Shown piece by piece: positions 6,741 through 14,801 of a stretch of 19,586 bases of DNA. The position numbers and the translations under genes were made by a program. Position 1 is the stretch's first letter, and each line of letters begins with the position of its first letter. The notes beneath the pieces were generated by a model that was not told where the DNA came from, made no database searches, and worked only from the letters and a program-made list of their open reading frames with translations. The stretch is from Acidobacteriota bacterium (GTDB taxonomy: Bacteria > Acidobacteriota > Holophagae > Thermotomaculales > Thermotomaculaceae): positions 1 through 19,586 of the forward strand of contig JALWHA010000360.1 in the NCBI GenBank assembly GCA_027038695.1, given 5' to 3'.

Positions 6741-7958
6741 ATGAAAAGGAAGATTTTTTTCATTGTTGCAATATTTTTTATGTGTTTTTCTTTGATGGCA
6801 CAGGAGTTTACTCTTGTTTTGGGTAAGCAAAAGGTTATTTCTGCCGACGGGGTAAAATCGGTATCCTCAGGAAACCCCGGTATTGTAAGGATTGTCATTC
6901 CCAAAGATCAGTCAAAGATAATTTTAAAAGCCGTAGGTGCCGGAACGACAACCGTTACTTTGCTTAAACAGGACGGAAGTACCGAAGAGTTAACCGTTAA
7001 CGTTATTGCACATGACCCTAATAAGATTAAAAAAGAGGTTGAAGAACTTTTGGCCGGAGTTGAAGGTATAGAAATAAAAGTTGTCGGGGATAAAGTAATA
7101 ATTGACGGGGAAATATTGACTGAGAAAGATAATAAAAGAATTGATAAAGTAATGAAACTTTACAGCGGACAGGTTGTTAAATTTGCCGAGTTTAACAGGG
7201 CATATCTTCCTAAGGAAGACAATATTATGGTTGAATTTAATTTTTGTGAAGTAAATACAAACAAAATGGGTAATTACGGTATAAATTGGAATCAGGCGAT
7301 TAAACCTTTATCAGTTCAATATGCAAAGGATTTTAGTAACGGAAATGTTCTTAAAAGCACTATAGGTATTGTCTCAAATTTTGGGCAGGCGATAAATATT
7401 ATGGTGGGAAACGGGGATGCCAAGATATACGATACCCACACTGTCATAACCGTATCTGGTCAGCCTGCCGAGTACTTTGTAGGTGGTGAATTCGGGACAA
7501 GAAATATTACTCAGGATACTTCTTCCGTTGTCTGGAAAAAATACGGTACTAAATTTAAAGTAACACCGGAAATTGATTCACTGAACAATATGAGAATAAA
7601 GATTGACTCGGAAATATCCGAGTTAAGCGGAAATATGGTAGACGGTATTCCTGCTTTGACTACGAGAAAAATTAATACTGTAGTCAGGATAAAAGAGGGA
7701 CAGACTATTGCTTTAGGCGGGTTTATTAAAAGGATAAAGCGTCAGGATATTCAGAAGGTCCCGGGGCTTGGAAGTGTTCCCGTACTGGGTGCATTATTCA
7801 GGTCTAAAAATTATCAAAGGGGAGTTACAGACGGGGTAATCTTTATCACCGCAAAAAGGGTAACAGCGGAAGACCAGAATATGAAACAGATGATTGATAA
7901 ACCTCTCAAGGAGTTTCATAAAGAAAAGAAAAAATGGTGGCAGAGGGATAAGAAATGA
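6741..7958 (+). CDS. cpaC: Tad secretin CpaC/RcpA, outer-membrane pilus channel
   Basis: A 405-residue protein with a Sec signal peptide (1-19, likely cut LMA|QEF). It then has a pilus-formation N-terminal domain (about 21-92, including SSGNPGIVRI and AVGAGTTTVTLL), a BON-like domain (about 95-150, VKVIIDGEIL-like pattern) and the secretin core (about 165-378). The core contains REGQTIALGG-type sequence (here KEGQTIALGG) and the highly conserved VPGLGSVPVLGALFRS. It forms the gated outer-membrane ring through which the Flp pilus leaves. It is a compact secretin: many CpaC proteins are longer, and the C-terminus ends in a basic tail (KKKWWQRDKK). No separate CpaD/RcpB or pilotin is recognisable nearby. 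The stop codon overlaps the next gene's ATG (ATGA), so secretin and ATPase translation are coupled. Confidence 0.93.
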   Translation: MKRKIFFIVAIFFMCFSLMAQEFTLVLGKQKVISADGVKSVSSGNPGIVRIVIPKDQSKIILKAVGAGTTTVTLLKQDGSTEELTVNVIAHDPNKIKKEVEELLAGVEGIEIKVVGDKVIIDGEILTEKDNKRIDKVMKLYSGQVVKFAEFNRAYLPKEDNIMVEFNFCEVNTNKMGNYGINWNQAIKPLSVQYAKDFSNGNVLKSTIGIVSNFGQAINIMVGNGDAKIYDTHTVITVSGQPAEYFVGGEFGTRNITQDTSSVVWKKYGTKFKVTPEIDSLNNMRIKIDSEISELSGNMVDGIPALTTRKINTVVRIKEGQTIALGGFIKRIKRQDIQKVPGLGSVPVLGALFRSKNYQRGVTDGVIFITAKRVTAEDQNMKQMIDKPLKEFHKEKKKWWQRDKK

Positions 7959-9631
7959 AACTAACCGTTGTTTTTAAAGACGGTACAAGAAAAGAATATG
8001 AAAATTTACCTCAAAAATTTATTATAGGCAGGGAGCCTCCTGCGGAGGTTGTACTTCCTTCCCCCGTTGTTTCAAGAAAGCATTGTACGGTTGAAATTGA
8101 AAACAAGAGAATTTTTATTACCGATACAAGTTCAAACGGGGTTTTTATAGGGAAAAACAGGATTGAAAGAGGTAAGAAAACGGAGGTAACTTTAAATACG
8201 CCGGTAATTATTGGAGAATACGGGTTGATTTTTAATGAAAAAATGTCTGAACAGGTTGTGGGACAAAAAGGTAAACCGCAGATAAAAAAACAGAGGGTTG
8301 AGGTTAAAGCACCTCATAGGGTTGAACAAAAGGCAGGTAAAAAACTTACCCCCGAACAGCTGGACGCATTGTCGGGGATCAGAGATAAGATTCATAAAAG
8401 GTTATTGGAATTGCTGGATTTAAGATGGGTTGATTTTACTTCAAAGCCTGATGAGGAACTAAAAAACCTGGTTAATAAGAAACTTGATTTAATTTTAAGT
8501 CAAATGAGAGGCGAAATCCCGGTTTGGGTTGACCTTGTTACATTAAAAAAGGAGATGTTAGACGAAGTCGTCGGTTTGGGGCCACTTGAGGATTTTTTAA
8601 GAGACGATGATGTTAGTGAAATTATGGTTATTCATAAAGACCTGATATACGTTGAAAAGAAAGGAAAGATTGTTGAAACTGATAAAAGGTTTTCTTCTAA
8701 TGCGGCATTAATGGCGATAATTGAGAGAATTGTAGCACCTATAGGTAAAAGGATTGATGAATCCCAGCCTCTTGTAGACGCAAGGCTTAAAGACGGTTCC
8801 AGAGTAAATGCGGTTATCCCTCCTCTTGCTTTAAAAGGTCCTTGTCTTACTATCAGGAAATTTGGCAAAAAGAATTTGACAATAGAGGATATGATCTCTT
8901 TCGGAACTTTGAACAAACCGATGGCAACTTTTCTGGAACTTTGCGTTAAGGGAAGGAAGAACATAATAATATCTGGAGGTACAGGTTCCGGTAAAACAAC
9001 TTTGTTAAATGTTTTGTCATCTTTTATTCCTCATAATGAGAGGATTGTTACCATTGAAGATGCTGCGGAGTTAAGGCTTCCTCAAAAACACGTTGTTTCC
9101 CTTGAATCAAAACCTGCAAATGTTGAGGGAAAGGGAGAAATTACCATAAGGGACCTGGTTAAAAACGCTTTGAGAATGAGGCCTGACAGAATAATTGTTG
9201 GTGAATGCAGGGGCGGAGAGGCTCTGGATATGTTGCAGGCTATGAATACCGGACATGCCGGTTCAATGACTACGGGACACGCAAATTCTCCGGATGATAT
9301 CTTGAGAAGACTTGAGACCATGGTTTTAATGTCAGGAATGGAATTGCCAATCAGGGCTATTAGAGACCAGATTGCCTCTGCTATTGACATTATTGTTCAA
9401 CAGCAGAGGTTATCAGACGGAACAAGAAAGATCACAAGCATAACTGAGGTGTTGGGGATAGATGACGAGTACAATATCGTTACTGAGGAGATATTTAAAT
9501 TTGAACAGGTAGGGATTGACAGTGGTGGTAAGGTGTTAGGCAAACATACAGCAACCGGTTATCTCCCTTCTTTTCTTGCGGATTTCAAAGCAAGGGGTAT
9601 TCCGGTTCCGGAAGAGTTATTCAGGGTGTAA
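7955..9631 (+). CDS. tadA: FHA-CpaF/TadA fusion: Tad pilus assembly ATPase
   Basis: A 558-residue cytoplasmic protein. Residues about 1-95 are a forkhead-associated (FHA) domain with the phosphopeptide-binding residues in place: Gly25-Arg26, Ser40-Arg41, His43 and Asn61-Gly62. A linker (100-130) leads to a CpaF/TadA secretion ATPase. The N-terminal alpha/beta domain is about 130-310. Then come Walker A GGTGSGKT (341-348, Lys347), the Asp box TIEDAAEL (366-373), Walker B-type RMRPDRIIVGECRGGEA (407-423) and the His box TGHAGSMTTGHAN (432-444). All ATPase motifs are intact. TadA powers pilus assembly and retraction at the inner membrane with TadB and TadC. The FHA fusion is uncommon relative to classical TadA and suggests control by binding a phosphothreonine partner, perhaps replacing localisation by TadZ, which I do not find here. 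Confidence 0.95.
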   Translation: MKLTVVFKDGTRKEYENLPQKFIIGREPPAEVVLPSPVVSRKHCTVEIENKRIFITDTSSNGVFIGKNRIERGKKTEVTLNTPVIIGEYGLIFNEKMSEQVVGQKGKPQIKKQRVEVKAPHRVEQKAGKKLTPEQLDALSGIRDKIHKRLLELLDLRWVDFTSKPDEELKNLVNKKLDLILSQMRGEIPVWVDLVTLKKEMLDEVVGLGPLEDFLRDDDVSEIMVIHKDLIYVEKKGKIVETDKRFSSNAALMAIIERIVAPIGKRIDESQPLVDARLKDGSRVNAVIPPLALKGPCLTIRKFGKKNLTIEDMISFGTLNKPMATFLELCVKGRKNIIISGGTGSGKTTLLNVLSSFIPHNERIVTIEDAAELRLPQKHVVSLESKPANVEGKGEITIRDLVKNALRMRPDRIIVGECRGGEALDMLQAMNTGHAGSMTTGHANSPDDILRRLETMVLMSGMELPIRAIRDQIASAIDIIVQQQRLSDGTRKITSITEVLGIDDEYNIVTEEIFKFEQVGIDSGGKVLGKHTATGYLPSFLADFKARGIPVPEELFRV

Positions 9632-9634
9632 ATT

Positions 9635-10495
9635 ATGAAAGAATCTATAATATTTTGGTTGTCTAATATACTTACTTTTATAGGGTTTGCTTTATTGGGG
9701 TATTCAATTTATGAAGCGGTTCTTTTAGGTTATAAAAAGTATAGGGAAGAGTATATAAAAAAGGTTGGTACTGAATTAAATAAGAATTTTATGCCCTATT
9801 CTCCCGAACAGTTTTACAAAAACACTATTCTCTCGGCTATTGGGATGGCTATTGTCGGATATTTGCTTTTTGACAGCATTTTGTTTTTAATTTTATTTGG
9901 AGCTTTAGGTTATTACCTTCCGAGAATGTTTCTTTTGCTTACAGCAAAGAAGAGGGCTGATAAATTGGAGTTGCAATTAGTAGATGCACTTTATGTATTG
10001 TCAAATTCTCTTTCGGCAGGGTTGACACTTCCTCAAGCCTGTGAAGTAGTTAGCAAACAGTTAGTACCTCCGGTTTCCCAGGAGTTCGGTTTATTAGTCA
10101 ACGAGATGAGGTTAGGGGTTCCATTTGACCAGGCACTTGAAAATATGGCAGAAAGGTTAAAATCCAATAACTTTGATTTATTGGTAACTGCAATACTGAT
10201 TTCAAGACAAACCGGGGGGAATATTGCCGAAATATTTAAAAGGTTAGCCGAGTCCATAAAGGAAATTATGAGATTGGAAGCAAAGGTAAAGGCTTTAACC
10301 GCACAGGGAAGGATGCAGGCGGTTGTATTAGGAGGTATGCCTTTTGCGTTAGCCTTTGTGTTAGCGACTATTTCTCCTGATTTAATGCAGCCTTTGTTTA
10401 ATACGCCGCAGGGTACTTTGATTTTGTTTATTGCGGCAATTTTTTGGTTAATCGGCATCTATTTCTTAAGAAAAGTTATCAATATTGATATTTAA
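9635..10495 (+). CDS. tadB: Tad platform protein TadB (type II secretion F family)
   Basis: A 286-residue inner-membrane protein. Hydrophobic segments lie near 8-31 and 62-102, and another pair is near 228-283. Between them is a cytoplasmic T2SSF/GspF-type domain (about 110-230). It includes the family signature region LVDALYVLSNSLSAGLTLPQ and the ETGGN-like turn RQTGGNIAEIF. TadB pairs with TadC to form the membrane platform driven by TadA. Length and topology are normal. The ATG starts three bases after the ATPase stop with no strong SD, so reinitiation or coupling with tadA is likely. Confidence 0.93.
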   Translation: MKESIIFWLSNILTFIGFALLGYSIYEAVLLGYKKYREEYIKKVGTELNKNFMPYSPEQFYKNTILSAIGMAIVGYLLFDSILFLILFGALGYYLPRMFLLLTAKKRADKLELQLVDALYVLSNSLSAGLTLPQACEVVSKQLVPPVSQEFGLLVNEMRLGVPFDQALENMAERLKSNNFDLLVTAILISRQTGGNIAEIFKRLAESIKEIMRLEAKVKALTAQGRMQAVVLGGMPFALAFVLATISPDLMQPLFNTPQGTLILFIAAIFWLIGIYFLRKVINIDI

Positions 10496-10506
10496 GGTAG
10501 GTGAAT

Positions 10507-11430
10507 ATGAATCCTGAAATTTATTTTATACTTGCTACGGTATTTATATTTTTAGCTGTTTTTCTTGCCGTTTATTTCTTTTTACCTTCCGAAAGCGAAG
10601 TTGAAGATTTTAAACGGCAATTGCCTACCGGCCATCTTGAAAATAAAAAACTCCGGACATTTGAGGAGAGCCCGTTTTTAAAGGCATTGTACCCAACAAT
10701 TTTGGCTTTTGCGGCAAAGGCAAGAAAGATAAATATTCCGCAAAAATACCTTGATACTCTGGAAAGAAGGATTGCTGCTGCAGGATATCCTTACGGGTTT
10801 ACACCGTATGAATATATAGGTTATGCAACGGTGATGGGGTTAATTGTTACTGTTTTGGCGGCATTTTTTACTTTTTCAATGTTCGGGAGTATAAATTTTG
10901 TCTTTTTAATTATAGCCTTTGTGTTCGGTAATATATTTCCTTATTTTTTCTTAGCCAACCAGGCTGATGAAAGAAAGATCAAGATTTATAAAGACATCCC
11001 TTACAAATTAGATTTACTATCAATGGCTGTGGAAGCAGGTTTGGATTTTTTGTCAGCAGTAAAAAGGATGGTTGAAAAGGATTCAACCAAAAGTCCTCTT
11101 GTAGAGGAGTTTTTTCAATTCTTGCAGGAAGTAAGGATGGGGAAAACAAAACAGGAGGCTTTAAGGGACCTTGCCAAAAGAGCTGATGTAGAGGCTTTGA
11201 ACAGTATAGTTACCGCTATTATCCAGGCTGAAAAAATGGGTACCCCGGTGGCACAGGTTTTGAGAATTCAGGCTGAAAGTTTAAGAATTTCAAGAAGCCA
11301 GAAGGCTGAAAAGGCAGCCGGCGAGGCTTCGGTTAAAATAATGTTTCCCCTTGTTTTTATCCTTATTTCCACGGTGCTAATCCTTTTTGGCGGAATTATT
11401 GTTAAATGGGTTAGGGGAGAGTTGTTTTAA
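10507..11430 (+). CDS. tadC: Tad platform protein TadC (type II secretion F family)
   Basis: A 307-residue inner-membrane protein paralogous to TadB. It has an N-terminal anchor (about 6-26), two central membrane spans (about 97-145), a cytoplasmic T2SSF domain (about 160-275) with YKLDLLSMAVEAGLDFLSAV and IIQAEKMGTPVAQVLR, and a C-terminal span (about 278-297). I choose ATG 10507. An in-frame GTG at 10501 overlaps the AAGGTAGGTG Shine-Dalgarno-like sequence and would add only two residues. It directly follows tadB, as in most Tad loci, and its stop abuts the start of the DUF192 gene with no gap. Confidence 0.93.
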   Translation: MNPEIYFILATVFIFLAVFLAVYFFLPSESEVEDFKRQLPTGHLENKKLRTFEESPFLKALYPTILAFAAKARKINIPQKYLDTLERRIAAAGYPYGFTPYEYIGYATVMGLIVTVLAAFFTFSMFGSINFVFLIIAFVFGNIFPYFFLANQADERKIKIYKDIPYKLDLLSMAVEAGLDFLSAVKRMVEKDSTKSPLVEEFFQFLQEVRMGKTKQEALRDLAKRADVEALNSIVTAIIQAEKMGTPVAQVLRIQAESLRISRSQKAEKAAGEASVKIMFPLVFILISTVLILFGGIIVKWVRGELF

Positions 11431-11802
11431 TTGTCAGTTTCTTTTGAAAGTTTAAACCTAAAATCTTGCTCAAAAGTAAAAATATTTTATTCAGATGGCA
11501 CTTATTCTTTGAAAAGATTGGTTCTTTGCGATAATTTCGTTAAACGTTTTATCGGGATGTTGTTTACAAGAAAGGAACGGAATAAAGATGCATTTTTAAT
11601 AATACCCTGCGACGGCGTTCATACCTTTTTTATGGCCTATCCCATTGACGTGGTTTTTTTATCAAAAGATTGTCATGTGAGTTCCTGTGCAACGCTTGTT
11701 CCGTGGAGGATTAAGTCCGATAAAAATGCTTATGCGGTTTTGGAAGGAACAAGGTTATTAAAAAGTGACAATTATATTGTGCAAGTTGAGTTTTTGTGTT
11801 AA
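11431..11802 (+). CDS. DUF192 family protein
   Basis: A 123-residue protein matching the DUF192 pattern: FVKRFIGMLFTRK, then PCDGVHTFFMAYPIDVVFL, then LVPWRI and VLEG. The family is a small beta-barrel-like fold of unknown biochemical role, sometimes exported and sometimes found beside Tad genes. Here there is no signal peptide. The only plausible start is TTG 11431, immediately after the TadC stop, with GGGGAG (11414-11419) about 11 bases upstream; no in-frame ATG or GTG precedes the conserved core. Weak TTG initiation suggests low expression coupled to tadC. Four cysteines (SC, LC, PC and the terminal EFLC) are scattered, plus two near DCHVSSC. A function in pilus biogenesis is inferred from position only. 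Confidence 0.82.
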   Translation: MSVSFESLNLKSCSKVKIFYSDGTYSLKRLVLCDNFVKRFIGMLFTRKERNKDAFLIIPCDGVHTFFMAYPIDVVFLSKDCHVSSCATLVPWRIKSDKNAYAVLEGTRLLKSDNYIVQVEFLC

Positions 11803-11838
11803 ATTATAGTTAAAGAAAGATGTTTTGAAGGAAGTAAA

Positions 11839-12774
11839 ATGGAAGTCAAATTGACGGTTTACTATGGTGACGTTAAAAAAACCTTTTTAGAGTTTTCTAA
11901 AAAGGAAATTTCAGTAGGAAGGGCTCTTGACTGTGATGTTATAGTTAATGACCCTTCGGTATCTTCAAAACATTTTATTATTATAAATTCAAAAGGTACT
12001 ATTTCAGTTAAGGATGAAGGGAGTATTAACGGTACTTTTGTAAACGGAAAACAGGTAATTGGAGAAACTCAAATATTTCCTGGAGATAAAATTACCTTTT
12101 GCGGATACACTATTGAAATAGATTTTGAGGGGCATGCTCGTTCAAATCGCGATACAAATCAGCAATTGGGAAACAAAACCGTTGTTCTCAAGAAAGATGA
12201 CTTTCTCTCAGATTTTAAAAATAAAGATAAGCAAACAAATAAAAAAAAGATTGTTTTTTTATCTATTGCTCTGGTAATAATACTTGCAGGGATTGCTGTT
12301 TTATTATTTGTTCCCCCTCCTAAAAAACAGGTAAAACATGCTCCAATAAGGGTTGATATTGTTGATAAATACTTTTTTACCCTTGAAAAACGTATCAATA
12401 AAGCAACTTTAGATAAGCAATCAGTTGATAACGCTGAGAGATTTTTTAAGTTAGGACAGGACCAGTTAAAGATGAAAAATCTTAATAAGGAAGCCCTGTA
12501 CAATGCGCTTGTTTATTTTTTTAAAGCAAAGAGCAGTTTAGAAGGTATGGGCTCAAAACCTCCTATATGGGATAAAATTATCCCGGCAGTCAATTCTACA
12601 AAAAGGGAACTAAAAATGACTCTGAAAAAATTGTTTAAAGACGCCTGGTTATTAGAATCTGACGGAAATAAACAGGGTGCAAAAGACGTTTACCTCGCAA
12701 TAATGCAAACCATACCTGATGAAAATTCAAGAATTTATATTAATGCTTTACGGAGGTATAATTTATTAAAATGA
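11839..12774 (+). CDS. FHA-domain single-pass membrane protein
   Basis: A 311-residue protein. Residues about 1-95 form an FHA domain with conserved Gly27-Arg28, Ser42/Ser43-His45 and Asn64-Gly65, so phosphothreonine binding should be intact. A polar linker (96-136) contains KTVVLKK (Thr114). A basic patch KKK precedes one transmembrane helix (about 138-158). The C-terminal 150 residues are helical and would be periplasmic, by the positive-inside rule. They have a TPR-like feel (ALYNALVYFFKAKSSLEGM, QGAKDVYLAIM) but no clean repeat. GAAGGAAG precedes the ATG. The gene overlaps the following two-FHA gene by four bases (ATGA). It likely links cytoplasmic phospho-signalling to a periplasmic part of the Tad machine. 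The cytoplasmic FHA with a periplasmic domain recalls YscD-type ring proteins in outline only. Confidence 0.82.
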   Translation: MEVKLTVYYGDVKKTFLEFSKKEISVGRALDCDVIVNDPSVSSKHFIIINSKGTISVKDEGSINGTFVNGKQVIGETQIFPGDKITFCGYTIEIDFEGHARSNRDTNQQLGNKTVVLKKDDFLSDFKNKDKQTNKKKIVFLSIALVIILAGIAVLLFVPPPKKQVKHAPIRVDIVDKYFFTLEKRINKATLDKQSVDNAERFFKLGQDQLKMKNLNKEALYNALVYFFKAKSSLEGMGSKPPIWDKIIPAVNSTKRELKMTLKKLFKDAWLLESDGNKQGAKDVYLAIMQTIPDENSRIYINALRRYNLLK

Positions 12775-14801
12775 AAGTGATTTTTAAACCTCTTTCCAGG
12801 GATGTAAAAGATGCGTTTTCAATAGATTGTAAAGATAACTCAAGGTTAACTATAGGTAGAAAAGAGGGCAATGACATCGTTTTACCGTTCAGGAATGTAT
12901 CGTCTTTTCATGCAATTATTGAGTGTATTGGTGGTGTTTTATTTTTAGAAGATTTAAATAGTACAAACGGAACTTTTTTGAACGAGGAAAGAATACAGGG
13001 CAGAGTTTCAGTTAAAAACAATGATAGGATTAAATTTGCATCCTATGAGTTTTTGGTAGATTTTCAGATTGATTCTTCACATAAAAATATTGATGACGAA
13101 ATTCCCTCTGAGGGTACTGTTTTTATGGATGCTTCAAATTTAGAGGAGATACAGCAGATTTTAGAACCCGATACAGTAGAAGAGATTAAAAAGGCGAATA
13201 TTGAAGAGACGAGTAAGGAAACAGTCCTTTACGGGGTTAAAGGCCTGGTTCAAAACGGAAGAATTGTACTATTAGATGATAATAGACATTTTCTGGAAGA
13301 ATATGAATTGGAAGAGATTGAAACCTCAATAGGTAGAGATGTATCTAATAATATTTCTATTGAACATGCATCTATTTCAAGGGTACACTGTTTTATCAAC
13401 AAAAAGGATCAATACTATGAAATAGTTGATAATAACAGTACTAACGGTGTTTTTGTCAATGAAAAAAAGGTTAAAAAATCTATTTTAAAAAACGGGGATA
13501 TTGTTAAGTTAGGGGATAAAGAGTTTGTTTACATAGCCCCCGGTGAATTGTTCTCCCCTGTTTTTTTCGAAAAGAAAAAAGGTAAGACATCAGGAGGCTT
13601 TGACAGGAAAAAGATTTATATAGGGCTTTTTGTGTTCTTTTTCCTGTTGATAATGGTTCTTGCTCTTCTTCCGTCAGGAGAAAAAAAGGTTAGAAAGATA
13701 CCTAAAATATCTGAGAAGGAATTAAAACTTGATGTAATTAATTCATTTAAAAATGAAGATTGGGATAATGTCATTTATCTTATTGAAAACTTTAATTTAA
13801 AAGGGTTTGATAAAGAGTATAAACAGGCTAAGTTTGAAATTAAAAACAGAAAGGCTTATTTAAAACTTGTTGACCTTTTAGATAATAATAACTTTGATGA
13901 AGCGAAAAAGATATTGGATTCTATCCCTGAAGCATCTGTTTATTTTAATAAAAGTAAGGAACTGTTTAAGGATAAAAAAGATCAGTTTGTCTCAAAGAAA
14001 CTTGAGGAGATAGATGAATTAATGGACGAAAACAGATTGGTAAAGGCTTATGAATCAGCAAAAAAATTAAAAGAAAAATTTCCCCAAGACTCTAAAGTGA
14101 TTGCTGTGGCCAGGGATTTAGAAAAGAAGTATAACATTTTTATAAGGAGAAAGCAGGCTCGGATAAAGTTTGTACGTTTACGAAGAAAAATAAGGGGTAT
14201 GTCCCGAAACTTTGTTGAAAAAGCAAAGGACTTGTATTTAGAAGGGAATATTGTTGATTCTATAGCGAAATTGATAGATGCGCGGCAGTTGTATATTGCA
14301 AAAAATCTCCCGGTCCCGGAAAGGATTACTCGTTTAAAAGAGAATCTATCTGTTGTAAGAGGTCTTTATTTAGACGGTAAAAAACTGATTATGCAAGGTA
14401 GGACCGACGAAGCTGCTAAGAAATTTGAAAAATTATTTTCAATATCTAAGAATTTTTTGTGGGGAGAGGACGGAAAGATTGAAAACGAGTGCAAGAAACT
14501 TTTACAAGAATACTATATAAAGAAAGCCAAAAATGCATACAGGCAAAACAATTACACCAATGCCTTAAGTTTTGCTGATAAAGTTCTTGATATTTCCCCT
14601 GAGAACAGAGAGATGCAAAGTCTAAAAAGAGATATTTTAAGAACAGCGAAAAGTTTATACAATAAAGGTTACATTGAGCAAACTCAATACAATAATTGCA
14701 AATCTGCATTGTTTTATTTCAAGCAGGTTGTTGAGATATTACCTTCTTCAGACCCGATATATAAAAAAGCGATGAAGAGGATTAAAGAATGCGAAAAATA
14801 A
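12771..14801 (+). CDS. double-FHA membrane protein with C-terminal helical (TPR-like) repeats
   Basis: A 676-residue protein. FHA1 (about 1-100) has Gly29-Arg30, Ser44/Ser45-His47 and Asn66-Gly67. A linker (101-155) contains TVFM (Thr116) and TVLY (Thr151). FHA2 (about 158-258) has Gly188-Arg189, Ser203-Arg204-His206 and Asn225-Gly226. A single membrane helix spans about 282-300. The remaining 375 residues are strongly helical, with repeated aromatic/Ala patterns of TPR type (for example LYLEGNIVDSIAKLIDARQL, AYRQNNYTNALSFADKVLDI, SALFYFKQVVEILP). Topology is predicted cytoplasmic FHA domains and periplasmic repeats. Both FHA domains keep their binding residues. It overlaps the gene before by 4 bases and the TPR gene after by 13, so the three form a translationally coupled module. 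A scaffold role in the pilus machine is inferred. Confidence 0.85.
   Translation: MKVIFKPLSRDVKDAFSIDCKDNSRLTIGRKEGNDIVLPFRNVSSFHAIIECIGGVLFLEDLNSTNGTFLNEERIQGRVSVKNNDRIKFASYEFLVDFQIDSSHKNIDDEIPSEGTVFMDASNLEEIQQILEPDTVEEIKKANIEETSKETVLYGVKGLVQNGRIVLLDDNRHFLEEYELEEIETSIGRDVSNNISIEHASISRVHCFINKKDQYYEIVDNNSTNGVFVNEKKVKKSILKNGDIVKLGDKEFVYIAPGELFSPVFFEKKKGKTSGGFDRKKIYIGLFVFFFLLIMVLALLPSGEKKVRKIPKISEKELKLDVINSFKNEDWDNVIYLIENFNLKGFDKEYKQAKFEIKNRKAYLKLVDLLDNNNFDEAKKILDSIPEASVYFNKSKELFKDKKDQFVSKKLEEIDELMDENRLVKAYESAKKLKEKFPQDSKVIAVARDLEKKYNIFIRRKQARIKFVRLRRKIRGMSRNFVEKAKDLYLEGNIVDSIAKLIDARQLYIAKNLPVPERITRLKENLSVVRGLYLDGKKLIMQGRTDEAAKKFEKLFSISKNFLWGEDGKIENECKKLLQEYYIKKAKNAYRQNNYTNALSFADKVLDISPENREMQSLKRDILRTAKSLYNKGYIEQTQYNNCKSALFYFKQVVEILPSSDPIYKKAMKRIKECEK

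Noticed and set aside
9082..9390. 102-codon open frame on the - strand within the ATPase
   Set aside because: It is antisense to the Walker B and His-box region of TadA, a highly conserved coding stretch.
10033..10458. 141-codon open frame on the - strand
   Set aside because: It lies wholly antisense to tadB, which has clear T2SSF motifs, and its translation is compositionally odd with no recognisable domain.
7955..10495. Type II secretion or type IVa pilus system instead of Tad
   Set aside because: The ATPase is of CpaF/TadA type, the F-domain proteins are split as TadB and TadC, and Flp, TadV, CpaB and CpaC are present, all specific to the Tad class.
11839..14801. FHA proteins as type VI secretion (TagH/Fha) or type III YscD components
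   Set aside because: No T6SS or T3SS core genes are present. The FHA proteins sit inside and are translationally coupled within a Tad operon. The YscD likeness is only in overall layout.
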